This document shows, piece by piece, positions 1-17,004 of a DNA stretch of 64,000 bases. Within the stretch, counting starts at the first letter, position 1, and the number at the start of each line of letters is the position of its first letter. The position numbers were made by a program, and so were the translations under genes. This DNA comes from Cacajao melanocephalus (taxonomy: Eukaryota; Chordata; Mammalia; Primates; Pitheciidae), in NCBI GenBank assembly GCA_963573385.1, contig CAUYLG010063037.1, positions 48,194-112,193 on the forward strand. Reading direction: 5' to 3'. The notes beneath the pieces are model-generated. The model had not been told where the DNA came from and made no database searches. It worked only from the letters and a program-made list of their open reading frames with translations.

Positions 1-1044
1 TACAAATTCATGGCCATACGCTTAGTACATAGCAGATTTAGCCAATTAAAACAACCTCTTATCCTCTGGCTGGATTCACAGTCTGTTCAATCTGCAGCAG
101 CCCAGTAGACACTGGGATGCTTCTAGCTGGCAGGTAGCAGCGTCACAGGCAGGCAGGCTGGAGGAGCAGCTCATGCTGAAGCGGCTGGGCCCAGCCTTTC
201 TCCAGAGGAAGGGTCCTTCCCTGTCACAGAGGAGTGGACCTTGATCCCAAGAAGATGTCTGTTGGGGAGGTGGGGTGGGGGAATCTTTTATATATAAGAT
301 CCAGAATTTACTGCATTATTAGATTCTTTATGATAAGAAGTGGGATGATTGCATAGTTGGATTATTTTGATTAATTTTATAGGTCTAGAATTAAGAATTT
401 TTTGACTCATTTAGCTGGACATCTTAAGAAAGGTTAGGTTTTATTTCCTTAAAATGCAGTTATTTCATTTCGATAGGATATTAGATGTGAAGTAATTGCT
501 TCATTGACCACTACCATCATTTAACATAGTAGATAATATTATAAGCTCCTATCTTAGTGTTTCATTATTCTAACTTCTTTAGCTTCTGTATTAGCAAGAT
601 TTCACTCACTGCAAATTAGAAAAGGTATGCATGTATGCACATCTTAAGCTTTTTGACACTTTCATTTGAAAAAAGAGAGATAAATTTTACTAGAAGTGAA
701 ACATAGGGTATCAGCAACTTGGATAAGAAATTTAAAATTTAAAAGTATAACCCAGGGACTCTGGGTGGTTCAGAGACTGGTTATAGTATATGAAGAATTG
801 TACTTTGGACATCTGCTAACATTTGATTCAAGTAACCACAGCTCCTAGTAGGCACATCTAACCTCACGTAAGCAGCATATTGGTATGCAGAGACCTCACA
901 GCATGGATAACCACAGTGGACATTTCAAAGACATGCAAGTTCACTGCTATGAATGAAGGTTAATATCTGATTGTAAAATGGGTGACTCCTGGTCTAGTTA
1001 CACTTGTAGAAAGTCACCTTGTATAGATAGTGTGATGAAGATGA
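1..1044. other. No recognised feature
   Basis: AT-rich intronic sequence with no repeat family I recognise. Bases 60-250 are clearly more GC-rich than the rest and contain several CAG/CAGG runs. No splice-bounded open frame is apparent there. Confidence 0.5.
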
Positions 1045-1256
1045 CAATAGCTAAGCAAATAACCCTGTAGTGATTTGCCTGTGTTTCTTCATTTAATCTT
1101 CACAGAAATCCTGAGAGATATGTAGTACTGCTATCCCAATTTTACAGATATGAACAGTGAGGTTGAGAAAAGGTTAAATGATTTTCCCAGTGTTATACAA
1201 CTTGTTAGATTTGAACTCAAGAGCCCAAACTCTGAACCTCTTACTCTACTGTCTCT
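1045..1256 (-). mobile_element. MIR SINE fragment
   Basis: The order 'ttcatttaatcttcacag', then 'cccaattttacagatatgaa', then 'gaggttgagaaaaggtta' and a cluster resembling 'gaactcaagagccc' follows the antisense MIR core. It is strongly diverged, as expected for a mammal-wide SINE. Confidence 0.7.
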
Positions 1257-2445
1257 GTGAAACTGGAAAAGTTCCTCTCCCTGTTGCAGGGCATGTGGCT
1301 CACTTCTTCAGTGCCCCGCTGCTCAAACCTCTAGGGGAACATACAAATAGGCAGCTTGTGGGGCTCCGACTCCATGGCAGTGTCCAGGGGTGAATGTTTA
1401 CAGCTCCTGAAACCCCAGTGGGTATGTGTTACAGGGTGCCCTTTTAATTTAGCCATGTGTAGGCGGCTTGTGTTAGTCCCTAACCCACTTCCTTATCACA
1501 AGGACAGAGAGACTGCTGATTCCTGGGGGTTTCTTGCCTTGGTGTACCAGAAGAATTGGATCACACGGCCAGGTGCTGTGGCTCACACCTGTAATCCCAG
1601 CACTTGGGGAGGCCAAGGCGATGGATCACGTGGTCAGGAGTTTGAGACCACCCTGACCAACTTGGTAAAACCCAATCTCTATTAAAAATACAAAAATTAG
1701 CCAGTCGCAGTTGCACATACCTGTACTCCCAGCTAGTCGGGAGGTTGAGGCAGGAGAATCGCTTGAACCCAGGAGGTTGAGGTTGCTGTGTGCTGGGATA
1801 GCGCCACCTCACTGCAGCCTGGGCAACAAGAGTGAAATTCCCTATCAAAAAAAAAAAAAAAAAGAATTGGATCACACGTGGGCTTGGAGAATGAGTGCAA
1901 AGTTTTATTGAGTAGAAGTAGTTCTCAGCAGATGGGGGAGCCAGAAGGGAGATGGTTTTCCCCTGGAGTCGGGCCACTCAGCAGCCTGAGCTCTCCTATT
2001 GCCCCAGCGAAACTCAGCGTCGTTCTGCCGGTGGATGGCCTGCCATCCTGCCGACATCTGTGAGTGTGCTCTTCGGCCAGTGTGCTCCACTCCATGTCCT
2101 CTCGCATCCACCCACTTGTCTTCTTCCGTCAACGTGTTCCTCTCACCATCCAGCAGCTTCTATCTTCTTTCACAAATCCTCTCCTCTCCACGTTCAGCCG
2201 CTTGAGTGTCTGTCCACTAGGGTCTAGGGTATTTATAAACCCAGGATCGGGGCGTGGCAGGCCAGAGTGGTCTTGGAAAGTGTAACATTTGGGCATAAAA
2301 GCAGGAGCGCCTGTCCTCCTCTAGGTGTGTGGGAGTGGAGCCCTAGCCAGGGACCCGCCTTTCTCTACCCTGCACTTCCCCATCCCCCATCGCATATCAT
2401 CTGTACTTTAGTGAAACCTGATTTGAGAGCATCTGCCTGCCATAC
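1257..2445 (-). mobile_element. Solo ERV LTR, antisense, split by an Alu
   Basis: Read on the minus strand, this segment has LTR architecture. A TATA-like box (rc of 'atttataaac', 2231-2240) lies about 325 bases upstream of an AATAAA signal (rc of 1904-1909). GC-rich U5-like sequence with 'ggtgtaccagaag' follows. An Alu (1567-1862) interrupts it just after the R region. It looks like an ERV1-class primate LTR. The subfamily, exact ends and target duplication were not resolved. No ERV coding sequence adjoins it, so it is probably a solo LTR. Confidence 0.6.
1567..1862 (+). mobile_element. Alu, full dimer with 15-bp TSD
   Basis: Head 'ggccaggtgctgtggctc', A-tail ending at 1862. The target duplication 'agaattggatcacac' occurs at 1552-1566 and again at 1863-1877. 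It inserted into the antisense ERV LTR, so it is younger than that LTR. Confidence 0.95.
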
Positions 2446-2734
2446 CTGAGATCTCACTGTGTGAAAATTACAGTGACTAGTTCTGGCTGTTGAGACATTG
2501 TTTTCCCTTGGGATATTTCCTGGGTGTTCAAGTTAGTTCCATGTAAGATATTTATATTTTACAATTAAATATGTTAATTTTTACATAAAAGTGTTAATTG
2601 TTGGTTTTAAGGTTCTTAATTTATCTACTCTTACCATTTGTCCACTATAATTAGCTCAGTTCATTAATAGTTTTGTGACTGTGTATTAAGTACTTTTTAT
2701 GTCAGGCAGACCTAACAGCAACAACAATTAATAA

Positions 2735-3110
2735 TTAGATAGCCGTTTACAGTTTGCTTATACTTTATTTGTACACAATCACCTATGAAAAGGGTGACAT
2801 TTGTTGGTATTGCCATTTACAGAGGAAAAGCTTGAAATTCAAACATAACAAATGGCAGAGAAGCATAGTGTCTGAAAATTGTTTGTTAATATGTTTCACA
2901 GTTCATAATGAACTCAGGTTCTTTGTTTGTTTGTTTTTTGAGACAGGGTTTCTCCATGTTGGCCAAGCTGGTCTCGAACTCCTGACCTCAGGTGATCTGC
3001 CTGCCCTGGCCTCCCAAAGAGCTGGGATTATAGGCATGAGCCACCACTCCTGGCTGTGAACCCAGGTTTTTCTTGATTCTAAGTCCCATCCTTTTTCTAA
3101 GATTTTCAAT
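2735..3110 (-). mobile_element. MIR SINE, split by an Alu left arm
   Basis: Diverged antisense MIR: 'attgccatttacagaggaaa' in the left part and 'tgaacccaggtttttcttgattctaa' after the Alu. The two parts join across the Alu target duplication. The outer limits are approximate. Confidence 0.55.
2921..3056 (-). mobile_element. Alu left arm only, with TSD
   Basis: It contains only the left monomer in antisense ('gagacagggtttctccatgttgg' region through 'gagccaccactcctggc'). The flanks are 'tgaactcaggtt' (2909-2920) and 'tgaacccaggtt' (3057-3068), a one-mismatch target duplication. The T-tract sits where the mid-element A-rich linker would be. Confidence 0.85.
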
Positions 3111-3343
3111 GTGTTTCTTCCTGGAAAAGAGAAAAGAAGAAGCAACAAAGTCTTTGAAGGGCTGTTGATTGTACTTGAACCGCCACTTAGTGAGCACCAA
3201 TTGCTGACTTTGTTTAAATACAGTGATTCAGAGGAATGCTAACCTTCATTAGCTACATTTTACTAAAGACACTCCATAGCAATGCTTCATTCATCTGTCC
3301 TCTTTCCCTGCCACTTCCTCATAGCCCTTGTTTAAGCAGTTAA

Positions 3344-3638
<295 letters not shown>

Positions 3639-3641
3639 TTA

Positions 3642-4005
<364 letters not shown>

Positions 4006-4583
4006 AGAATGGAAACAAAAATGCATAGTTGAACTGCAGTAGTGGGAGTGCTTCTTAATGCTTCCATGTGTCCTTCAGGTCCAATTTAGGTTAACCACAG
4101 CAGCCCAAGAAGTACCTCAGACGCAAGAGAGAGCACTGCCCCCACATGGAGTGCTTTCAAGGTTTTCATGTTCTGGCAGGACTGGGAAGCAGCCATGAGC
4201 GGAGGTCATGTGGGAAGAGAGGCTACCTCTGCGGATCTTTGTTGCACAACCTCTGTAGCCTTGGGCCAATTTAGTACACAAAGGAATTGCTTTGTGATTT
4301 CAAAGAAGCTGCAAACTGTTTCATCTCTCTAGGGATAAGGGGATACAATAGCAGTCTGTTTTCTATATGGCAGCTTAATGTAGTGGTGGAGATCCTGGAT
4401 AGTAGGAAAATAGCTTTTTGTTAAGTAGCATATATATGACCAAGATAGATGCATAACAACAAATGGAGGGAAATTGGGACTGGATACATTAGAAGACACC
4501 TTCTCCAAAAGAAGTTTGTAGAGCAATTACCTAATTCTCCTTAAAGCTGTGGAAACTTACGTGATTTATATTACTATGACTTT
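4006..4583. other. No recognised feature
   Basis: Intronic sequence without a repeat family I recognise and with no open frame of interest. Confidence 0.5.
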
Positions 4584-4852
4584 TGTTTGTTTGTTTTTTG
4601 ACAGAGTCTCGCTCTGTCGCCCAGGCTGGAGTGCAGTGGTGTGATCTCAGCTTACTGTAACCTCTGCCTCCCAGTTCAAATGATTCCATTGCCTTAGCCT
4701 CCCAAGTAGTTGGGACTACGGGCACACATCACCACACCTCACTAATGTTTATATTTTCAGTAGAGATGAGGTTTTGCCATGTTGACCAGGCTGGTCTTGA
4801 ATTCCTGGCCTCAAGCGATCCATCCTCCTCAGCCTTCCAAAGTGCTATTACT
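4584..4852 (-). mobile_element. Alu, lacking its extreme head
   Basis: It starts with (TTTG)n and 'ttttttgacagagtctcgct' and runs through the right and left arms. It stops at 'ccaaagtgctattacttac', so the terminal ~30 bases of the head are missing. Confidence 0.9.
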
Positions 4853-5104
4853 TACTAATACTTAATGTACCATAAGTACGTTGAATTACAGTTATGTAAA
4901 CCACAAAATAGGTTAGGAAATTCATTTTTTATTCTATCCATTGAAATATGTTTTCATTTTTATATTGGTTAGTTTGTGAACCATTTCTTCATTATTATAA
5001 AAATTAGCCATTCTGCTTTCTTTAGTGTTTGTAAGAAAATATCTCCCCTCTCTGCCTTTTAAATGTTAGATAATTAAAGAAGCATTTGAAATAGAAAAAT
5101 TGCT

Positions 5105-5401
5105 TTTTTCTTTTTCTTTTTTTTTAAGAGAGAGTCTTACTCTGTCACCTAGACTGGAGGGCAGTGGTGTGATCCTAGCTCACTGAAACCTTGAACTCCT
5201 GGGCTCAAGCAATCCTTGCCTTCCGAGTTGCTGGGACTATAGGAATCTACCACAACACCTGGCTAATTTTTTAAAACTTTATGTAGAGACATGTTCTCGC
5301 CATACTGCCCAAGCTGGTCTTGAACTCTTGGCCTCAAGCTACCCTCCCTCCTCAGCCTCCCAGAGTGCTGAGATTACAGATGTGAGCCACCACGCTCAGC
5401 T
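5105..5401 (-). mobile_element. Alu, old dimer
   Basis: T-rich tract, then 'gagagagtcttactctgtca', ending 'gtgagccaccacgctcagct'. The motif 'gggctcaagcaatcc' marks an old (J-like) copy. Confidence 0.9.
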
Positions 5402-5588
5402 GGAAAATAGCGTTTTAAATGGTCAAGAGTTCCCCAGTTAAGCTGTTTTATATATATAAGTACTCATGTTACTTACTGTACTCACTAAATATTTTACATT
5501 TTTACAAAACTGACTTTGGATCCATAGACCTATAGATCTAAAATCTAATTGTCTTATCATTTTAACTTATTTTCTGATTAGAAAAGTA

Positions 5589-5884
5589 GGCTGGGCATGG
5601 TGGCTCACGCCTGTAATCTCAGCACTTTAGGAGGCCAAGGCAGGCAGATCACTTGAGGTCAGGAGTTCAAGACTAGCCTGGCCAACATGGTGAAACCATG
5701 TCTCTACTAAAAATACAAAAATTAGCTTGGTGTGGTGGTGCGCACCTGTAATCCTAGCTACTGGGGAGGCTGAGGCAGGAGAATCACTTGAACCTGGGAG
5801 GCAGAGGTTGCAATGAGCCATATCGCACCACTGCACTCCATCCTGGACAACAGAGCAAGACACTGTCTCAAAAAAAAAAAAAAA
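5589..5884 (+). mobile_element. Alu, full dimer
   Basis: Head 'ggctgggcatggtggctcac', middle A-linker, right arm and a 14-A tail. Confidence 0.95.
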
Positions 5885-6093
5885 GGTAAAGTACATGTTT
5901 ATTAAATAAAAATTGAAAACAAAAAAAGGTCAAGAGGAAAATAATTATTTTATAAAACCATCCTGCAGAAATAAATCATGATTGTATTTTCATATATTTC
6001 TTTCTAGATTTTATTCTGTATTTCTTCCAATTTTGAATTACTGCATATAACACTTTGCATATTGATTTACTTCCCAGTATAATCATTTTTGTC

Positions 6094-6388
<295 letters not shown>

Positions 6389-6430
6389 ATTTTTGTCATT
6401 AAAAGTCTTTTTAAAAATATAATTTTAGCA

Positions 6431-6802
<372 letters not shown>

Positions 6803-6804
6803 TA

Positions 6805-7270
<466 letters not shown>

Positions 7271-7299
7271 TTAAAAAAAAAAAAAAAAAAAAAACCACA

Positions 7300-7627
<328 letters not shown>

Positions 7628-7631
7628 TCAG

Positions 7632-7764
7632 CTGGACGTGGTGGCTCACGCCTGTAATCTCAGCACTTTGGGAGGCCAAGGCGGGTGGATCACCTGAGGT
7701 CAGGAGTTCAAGACCAGTCTGGCCAACAAGGCAAAACCCTGTCTTTAAAAAAAAAAAAAAAAAA
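7632..7764 (+). mobile_element. Alu left arm only, with 14-bp TSD
   Basis: It has an AluS-type left monomer only ('gatcacctgaggtcaggagt' present). The sequence passes from 'aaccctgtcttt' straight into an A-tail of about 20. Target duplication 'aagaatattttcag' at 7618-7631 and 7765-7778. It is not FLAM-type, because it has the 'cagcactttgggaggcc' version of the left arm. Confidence 0.92.
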
Positions 7765-7779
7765 AAGAATATTTTCAGT

Positions 7780-8640
7780 ATATCTCTGTGCAGAAAAGGA
7801 TTACTGAAAAACCTGCTTATAAGGTTGATCATTGGCTCGCATCGAAGACACTGGATTTTAGGAGTGTTCCTACCATTCTCCAAACAATAAGAATAGCTCA
7901 CAGTGCCTAAACTGTTTCTACAAACAATATGGTTTATACAGAATACCTGCTTTTCTTCTAGGAGTCTGGAATTTTGCTACATGGTAGGTAGAAAATGCCT
8001 ACATGACCAGCCCCAATAAAAACCCTGACCACTAAGTCAGTCTCCAATAAATCTCCATGGTAGACAATATTTCGTATATGTTATCACAACTCATTCTAGG
8101 AGGAATTAAGCACACTGAGAAGGGATTCTTGGATGTTTATACCTGGTTTCTTCCAGACTTCATCATCCTATGGGGCTTTTTCTTTTTTTTTTTTTTTTTG
8201 AGATGGAGTCTCACTTTGTCACTCAGGCTGGAGTGCAGTGGCATGATCTCGGCTCACTGCAACCTCTGCCTCCCGGGTTCAAGCAGTTCTCTGCCTCAGC
8301 CTCCCAAATAGCTGGGATTACAGGTGTCTGCCACCACACCCAGCAAATTTTTGTATTTCAGCAGAGACTGGGTTTCACCATTGTGGCCACGCTGGTCTTG
8401 AACTCCTGAGCCTTGTGATTCACCTGCCTCAGCCTCCCAAAGTGCTGGGATTACAGGCGTGAGCCACCTCGCCCAGCTGGGGCTTTTTCGTTTTAGTGGT
8501 TTTGCTTTGTATTCTTTCACTGTAAAAAAGGTTGTTACTGTGAATTTGACTATATGCTGAGTAACATGAGTCATCCTAACAAATCATCAAACCTGGGGTG
8601 GTCTTGGGGACCCTAAACACACTCATTTTTCTGATTGTTT
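7780..8640 (+). mobile_element. ERVL-type LTR, split by an Alu
   Basis: 'ccccaataaaaaccctgacc', 'gtcacaactcattctagg', 'ttttgctttgtattctttcactgta' and the terminal 'cctggggtggtcttggggacc' follow the order of an ERVL-class LTR. The poly-A signal region is decayed. An Alu at 8183-8477 lies within it. The subfamily was not determined and the 5' end is uncertain. Confidence 0.6.
8183..8477 (-). mobile_element. Alu, full dimer with 12-bp TSD
   Basis: T-tract, then 'gagatggagtctcactttgt', ending 'gagccacctcgcccagc'. Target duplication 'tggggctttttc' at 8171-8182 and 8478-8489. It is inserted in the ERVL-type LTR. Confidence 0.95.
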
Positions 8641-9298
<658 letters not shown>

Positions 9299-9373
9299 AT
9301 TTATTTTTCTTTATGCTTATATTCCTTTTGCTTTCAGGCAGCTTTCAAGTAAAGTATAAAAATAAGAGGCCAG

Positions 9374-9681
<308 letters not shown>

Positions 9682-9690
9682 AAAATAAGA

Positions 9691-9989
9691 GGCCAGGAGT
9701 GGTGGCTGATGTCTGTAATCCTAGCAATTTGGGAGGCCAAGGTGGCGCAATCACTTGAGCCAAGGAGTTTGAGACCAGCTTGAGCAATATGGCAAGAACC
9801 CATCTCTACAAAAATTAAAACATTAGCCAGATATAGTGCTATGCCGGTAGTCCCAACTACTCGGGAGGCTGAGGCAGAAAGATTGCTTGAGGCTGCAGTG
9901 AGCCATGTATGTGCCACTACACTCCAGCCTGGGTAACAGAACGAGAATCTGGGTAACAGAATGAGACTATTGCTCAAAAAAAAAAAAAA
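9691..9989 (+). mobile_element. Alu with internal micro-duplication
   Basis: Head 'ggccaggagtggtggctgat', lying directly behind the previous Alu. Near its 3' end, 'ctgggtaacagaacgagaat' is followed by a second 'ctgggtaacagaatgagac' (about 9930-9968), a local tandem duplication of about 20 bases. Confidence 0.92.
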
Positions 9990-10084
9990 TTCAGTCCACT
10001 AGGAAGTTAAGGATTTTCTTCTACCTACAAAGCCCTGTGCTGCCATCTAAAATATAGTAAAAAGATGAGCCAAATGAGTTTTCC

Positions 10085-10578
<494 letters not shown>

Positions 10579-10689
10579 TGAGATCCAGGCTTCTTTCACA
10601 TAGGATGTAAAGGACTAATGAAAAGTAATATTGCAAAAGCCAATGTTTATAACATGTGGTAGAAGATCTGTAATGCCAGAATGTATTAG

Positions 10690-12728
<2,039 letters not shown>

Positions 12729-13317
12729 CTAATTTTCAGGACTTTTAAAAATTTTTGTTATAATGACTTTTATAAAAATAACAAATATAACATTTCCCTC
12801 CTATGAATTTTATGGTGCTATTGCATTGCTGGTACCATAAGTGCTTGTTTAGTGTATCTATTGGGTACATTGGCCGTGGGAATAAGAAATCAAAAATGAT
12901 ACCAATGTTTTGCATCCAGTTGACCAGAAAACATAATGATATAGTTGCCAGCCAGAGAATTGGTTTTAGAGAAAAGCAGATAAGTTTAGTTGAGGTCGAA
13001 TTAATGTTGGGGTTCTGCAAACTCTCCAGATGGAAGAGTAAAGAGCTCCAGAAAGGTGATTTGGGAATTCATCTTTGTAGACGGATAGGCAAAAGTATTT
13101 AGGCAGATCAAAAAAAAAAAAAACTGTTTAGTAAGGTGAAAATGGAGAATGGAGAATATGGAAAGGAAGTTGGAGTGATTATCTATCAGACTTTGCTGTA
13201 ATTGGACTTTAAATTTGACACAGCTTCTTCCCAACTAACACCAAAAGAAAAAATAGATTATGTTCTGAGTTTTTCATTATTTAATTACTAATGCTACAGA
13301 TAACTTATTTTTATTTT
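12729..13317. other. Mostly unassigned; possible L2 trace
   Basis: Around 12975 'agcagataagtttagttgag' resembles upstream L2 sequence read antisense. Otherwise nothing was recognised. An A13 run lies at 13110-13122. Confidence 0.4.
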
Positions 13318-13446
13318 TATGTTTTTTAGAGACAGGGTCTCCCTATATTGCCCAGGCTGGTCTTGAACTCCTAGCCTCAAGCAATCCTCTTGCGTCAACC
13401 TCTCAAGTAACTGGGACTACAGGCATGTGCCACCACGCTAGGCTCT
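13318..13446 (-). mobile_element. Alu-related monomer
   Basis: 'tagagacagggtctccctat' joins directly to 'tgcccaggctggtcttgaac', then 'gtgccaccacgctaggct'. It is one monomer in length and old (J/FLAM-like). Confidence 0.8.
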
Positions 13447-13561
13447 GGAAATTCTAGATTAATTGTTTCTCTTTGGAGTCTTTTTTTTTTTTTTTACATT
13501 TATATTTATTTTTACATTTACATTAATATTTATTATTACATTTACATTTATATTTATTAAT

Positions 13562-13847
13562 TTAGAGACAGGGTCTTACTCTATCACCCAGGCTAGAGTG
13601 CAGTAATGTAATCGTAGCTCACTGCAGCCTCAAACTCCTGGGTTTAAGTGATCCTCCCATCTCAGTCTCCCAAAAAGCTAGGACTATGGTTGTGCACCAC
13701 CATGCCTGACTAATTTTTCAAATTTTTTGTAGAGGCAGTGTCTCCCTTTGTTACCTAGGCTGGTCTGGAACTCCTGGCCTCAAGCGATCCTCCTGCCTCA
13801 GCCTCCCAAAGCACTGAGATTACAGGTGTGAGCCACCACTCCTGGTC
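13562..13847 (-). mobile_element. Alu, old dimer
   Basis: 'tagagacagggtcttactct' to 'gtgagccaccactcctggtc'. A (TTTACATTTA)n-like AT-rich tail lies at 13494-13561. Confidence 0.9.
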
Positions 13848-13974
13848 TCTCACTGGATTCTAGTTACATTGTTTGTTATCATGCATCCTGTGGTACCCAT
13901 TTGGTAAAGTGCATATTAGTCATCCTGTATTGAATTTCTGCTGTGTTTAAGAAGGGTATATGGAGTATATTGAG

Positions 13975-14535
13975 TACTCCTGGAACATTCAAAACAAAGC
14001 AATAAAGAATACAGACCTGTCCTCAAGGATCTGATGATGCTTACAGGTCAGAGGAAGTACATGCATATGAAGCCGCAGGAGAGCAATTTCCCATAAGCCC
14101 ACATATAAAAATGTATGAAACAGATGATATATGTAGGAGAAAGTGCAGCATTAAGAATTCACAATGTGGCCGAGTGCAGTGGCTCCTGCCTGTAATCCCA
14201 GCACTTTGGGAGGCCAAGACGGGTGGATCACCTTAGGTCAGGAGTTTGAGATCAGGCTGACCAACATGGAGAAACCCCGTCTCTACTAAAAATACAAAAT
14301 TAGTGGCTCATGCCTGTAATCCTAGCTACTTGTAAGGCTGAGGCAGGAGAATTGCTTGAACCCAGGAAGCGGAGGTTGTGGTGAGCCAAGATTGTACCAC
14401 TGCACTCCAGCCTGGGCAATAAGAACGAAACTCTGTCTCAAAAAATAAGAGAATTGACAGTGTTTCAGAGGGAGCTTCTTGGAAGATGTAATTTTAAAGC
14501 TGAGTCCTAGAAGATACGGTAGAAATGAATCAATA
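13975..14535 (-). mobile_element. L2 LINE 3' region, split by an Alu
   Basis: 'gtcctcaaggatctgatgat' and 'gcttcttggaagatgtaatt' followed by 'agctgagtcctagaag' match the antisense L2 3' end. The interrupting Alu occupies 14168-14447. Confidence 0.6.
14168..14447 (+). mobile_element. Alu, full dimer
   Basis: Head 'ggccgagtgcagtggctcct'. The right-arm start is shortened ('caaaattagtggctcatgcc'). Flanks 'agaattcacaatgt' and 'agaattgacagtgt' are a diverged target duplication. Confidence 0.93.
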
Positions 14536-14544
14536 GAAACTATT

Positions 14545-14831
14545 GGCCAAGCACAGTGGCTCATGCCTGTAATCCCAGCACTTCAGGAGGCCAAGGCAGG
14601 AAGATTGCTTGAGCCCAGGAGTTTGAGACCAGTCTGGGCAACATGTTAAGACTCTGTCTGTACGAAACAAAAATAAAAATTAGCCAGATATGGTGGTGCA
14701 TGCCTGTGGCTCCTTGGGAGGCTGAGGCAGGGAGGATCACTTGAACCCAGGGAGTTGACACTGCAGTGAGTAGAGATCACACCACTGCACTTCAGCCTGA
14801 GCAACAGAGCAAGACCCTGTCTCAAAAAGAA
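14545..14831 (+). mobile_element. Alu, old dimer
   Basis: Head 'ggccaagcacagtggctcat'. 'agaaactattg' lies at both ends. The J-like 'gcccaggagtttgagacc' version of the left arm is present. Confidence 0.93.
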
Positions 14832-14929
14832 AGAAACTATTGAAGTTTGCTGGGATCAGGAAATTGTCATCCAGCATGAGCTGGGAAATCAGATTTGTTT
14901 ATTTATTCATTTAATGTGTCTTTTGAGCA

Positions 14930-15790
14930 TCTGGTGTGCAGCAGGCACTGGAGATACAAGTGCTCAGTGAATAAGACATCTTTGCCCCCATAGGGCTCAC
15001 ATCTCAGTGAAGAGACCAACTATAAATAAGAACTCACATGAATAGATGATCAAGAGAAATAACTGGAAGCAATAACTGTATAGGAAAGAACCAAATAAGA
15101 AGAAATGATAGTGAAGGATTGAAGGAATTACTTTAGATTGGATGTTCATGGAAGGTCTGTCTTTGGAAATAACATTTAAGTGAGACCTGAATGACAAAAA
15201 GCAGCCAACTATGTTGGGGGAAAAACATTCCAGGAAGAGGGAGAAACTCTGGCAAAGGCCTGAGGGAGGAATTGCCTTAATCTGTCCAAAGAATAGAAAG
15301 AAGGGCCGCCCAGGTGGAGCATGGTGGATGAATAGAACAGCTTCTGAAGAGGCTGAAGTGGGAGACTCACTTGAGCCAGGAGTTCCAGGCTGCAGTCGTT
15401 ACATTTCAGAGGGGCAGACAGGTGTTATGAAAATATATGTAATATAAACATGAAAGTGCTTTGGACACAGGTTCAGTTAAACCTAACCAAGGCAAGAAAC
15501 CTATCATTCTGTTTTAGTTATTACCCTGTTTTTGTTATTATCTAGTTATTACTCTAGGATTACTCATTCGATTTAAAATAGTATGCAGTAGCAAATAACC
15601 ATAAGGTTTTATACAATAAGATCTTTGATAAAGATTGTTGTAGAAGCTGTGAGTAGGATAAATTGTAAGCCAAAGAAATTAGAAGCAGAGAGACCAGCTG
15701 GAAGACTGTTGAAATAAAAACAGGTGTGAGGCAACAGACAAGATTGTTGGCAGTGGAAACAAGTGTAGGGCAGAGGCCCAGGAGTTCAGC
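14930..15790 (-). mobile_element. L2 LINE 3' region
   Basis: The order 'gtgcagcaggcactggagat', 'cccccatagggctcacatct', 'aacatttaagtgagacctga', 'cattccaggaagaggg', then 'gagagaccagctggaagact' follows about 850 bases of the L2 3' end read antisense. A short Alu-like patch (about 15350-15398, 'tgggagactcacttgagcca') sits inside. Confidence 0.65.
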
Positions 15791-16084
15791 AGGTATTCTA
15801 TCTTTCCATTTATTAAGTGATTTACATTTTATGTCTCCTGTTTTATTACTCTCTTCCTGTGTATTTTGTGGATCTGAGTCAACATCCACCATCTTTTAAC
15901 TTGTTCTTTGTATATCACAGTCTTTTATTTTGATGCTAAGCCCCTCTAAACCAACATTTTCCCATAAAACTTACTGCATTCACAAAAATATGGTTTTTAA
16001 AAGTAACTGACAACAATTAGGAATATAGGGTATTTGTACAGGTTCATTTCAGTCTCTTTGCAGAATATAGCATTTCTAGTCTGT

Positions 16085-16395
<311 letters not shown>

Positions 16396-16735
16396 TCATG
16401 CCCTTTGCCATGTCTCTGTAATGTCCTCTCACTATGGGCGAGGGGTATTTACCTGTCCTTTAACTCTGGGCTCACTTGCTTTGACCAGAAAGAGGCTCTC
16501 TTGCACCTGTGTCATCAGCATGAGAAAAACATGCCCTGGCTAGTCTACTGGTCCAGGAAGAATGAGAGACACCTGGAGCAGAGCCTCTTCAGCCAACCTG
16601 GAGATGTGCAGTGAGAGGCAGAGCTACCAGTCTAGATTAGCTGAATCCCAGCGGATCCAAAGACACATGAGCAATAATAAATGATTGTTGTTTGAAGCCA
16701 CTGAGTTTGGGGGTACATTTATCAATAGTAAACTG
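16396..16735 (+). mobile_element. MLT1-type MaLR LTR, second copy
   Basis: A further LTR with its own 3' signature, 'gagcaataataaatgattgt' and 'gaagccactgagtttggggg'. It follows directly on the previous copy. The earlier part ('catgagaaaaacatgccctg', 'ccaacctggagatgtgcag') fits the same family. Confidence 0.65.
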
Positions 16736-17004
16736 GAGTCAGATGGATTAAGAGATTTGTGGGAACTGGTGGTCTAGGCTAAGCCTGCGATTAGGGAGCT
16801 GGTTTGAATAGTTTAACTGAGGGAAGCTTCTAGCCTGAGGACCTAAACCTACCCTCCAGGGCTAGGAGGTAAATAGACCCCAGGGCAGTCCATTTAGTAA
16901 CTGGAATGTCTATCCTCCCCAGGCTGGAGAGGGTCAAAGGTTTGGTACTTGGAGTTTGAGGAAAGCCCTGTCAGAGCTGTTCATGAAGCACCTATGGTGT
17001 TTTT

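Noticed and set aside
15350..15398. Separate Alu insertion
   Set aside because: Only about 45 Alu-like bases inside L2 with no head, tail or target duplication; it is noted only within the L2 entry.
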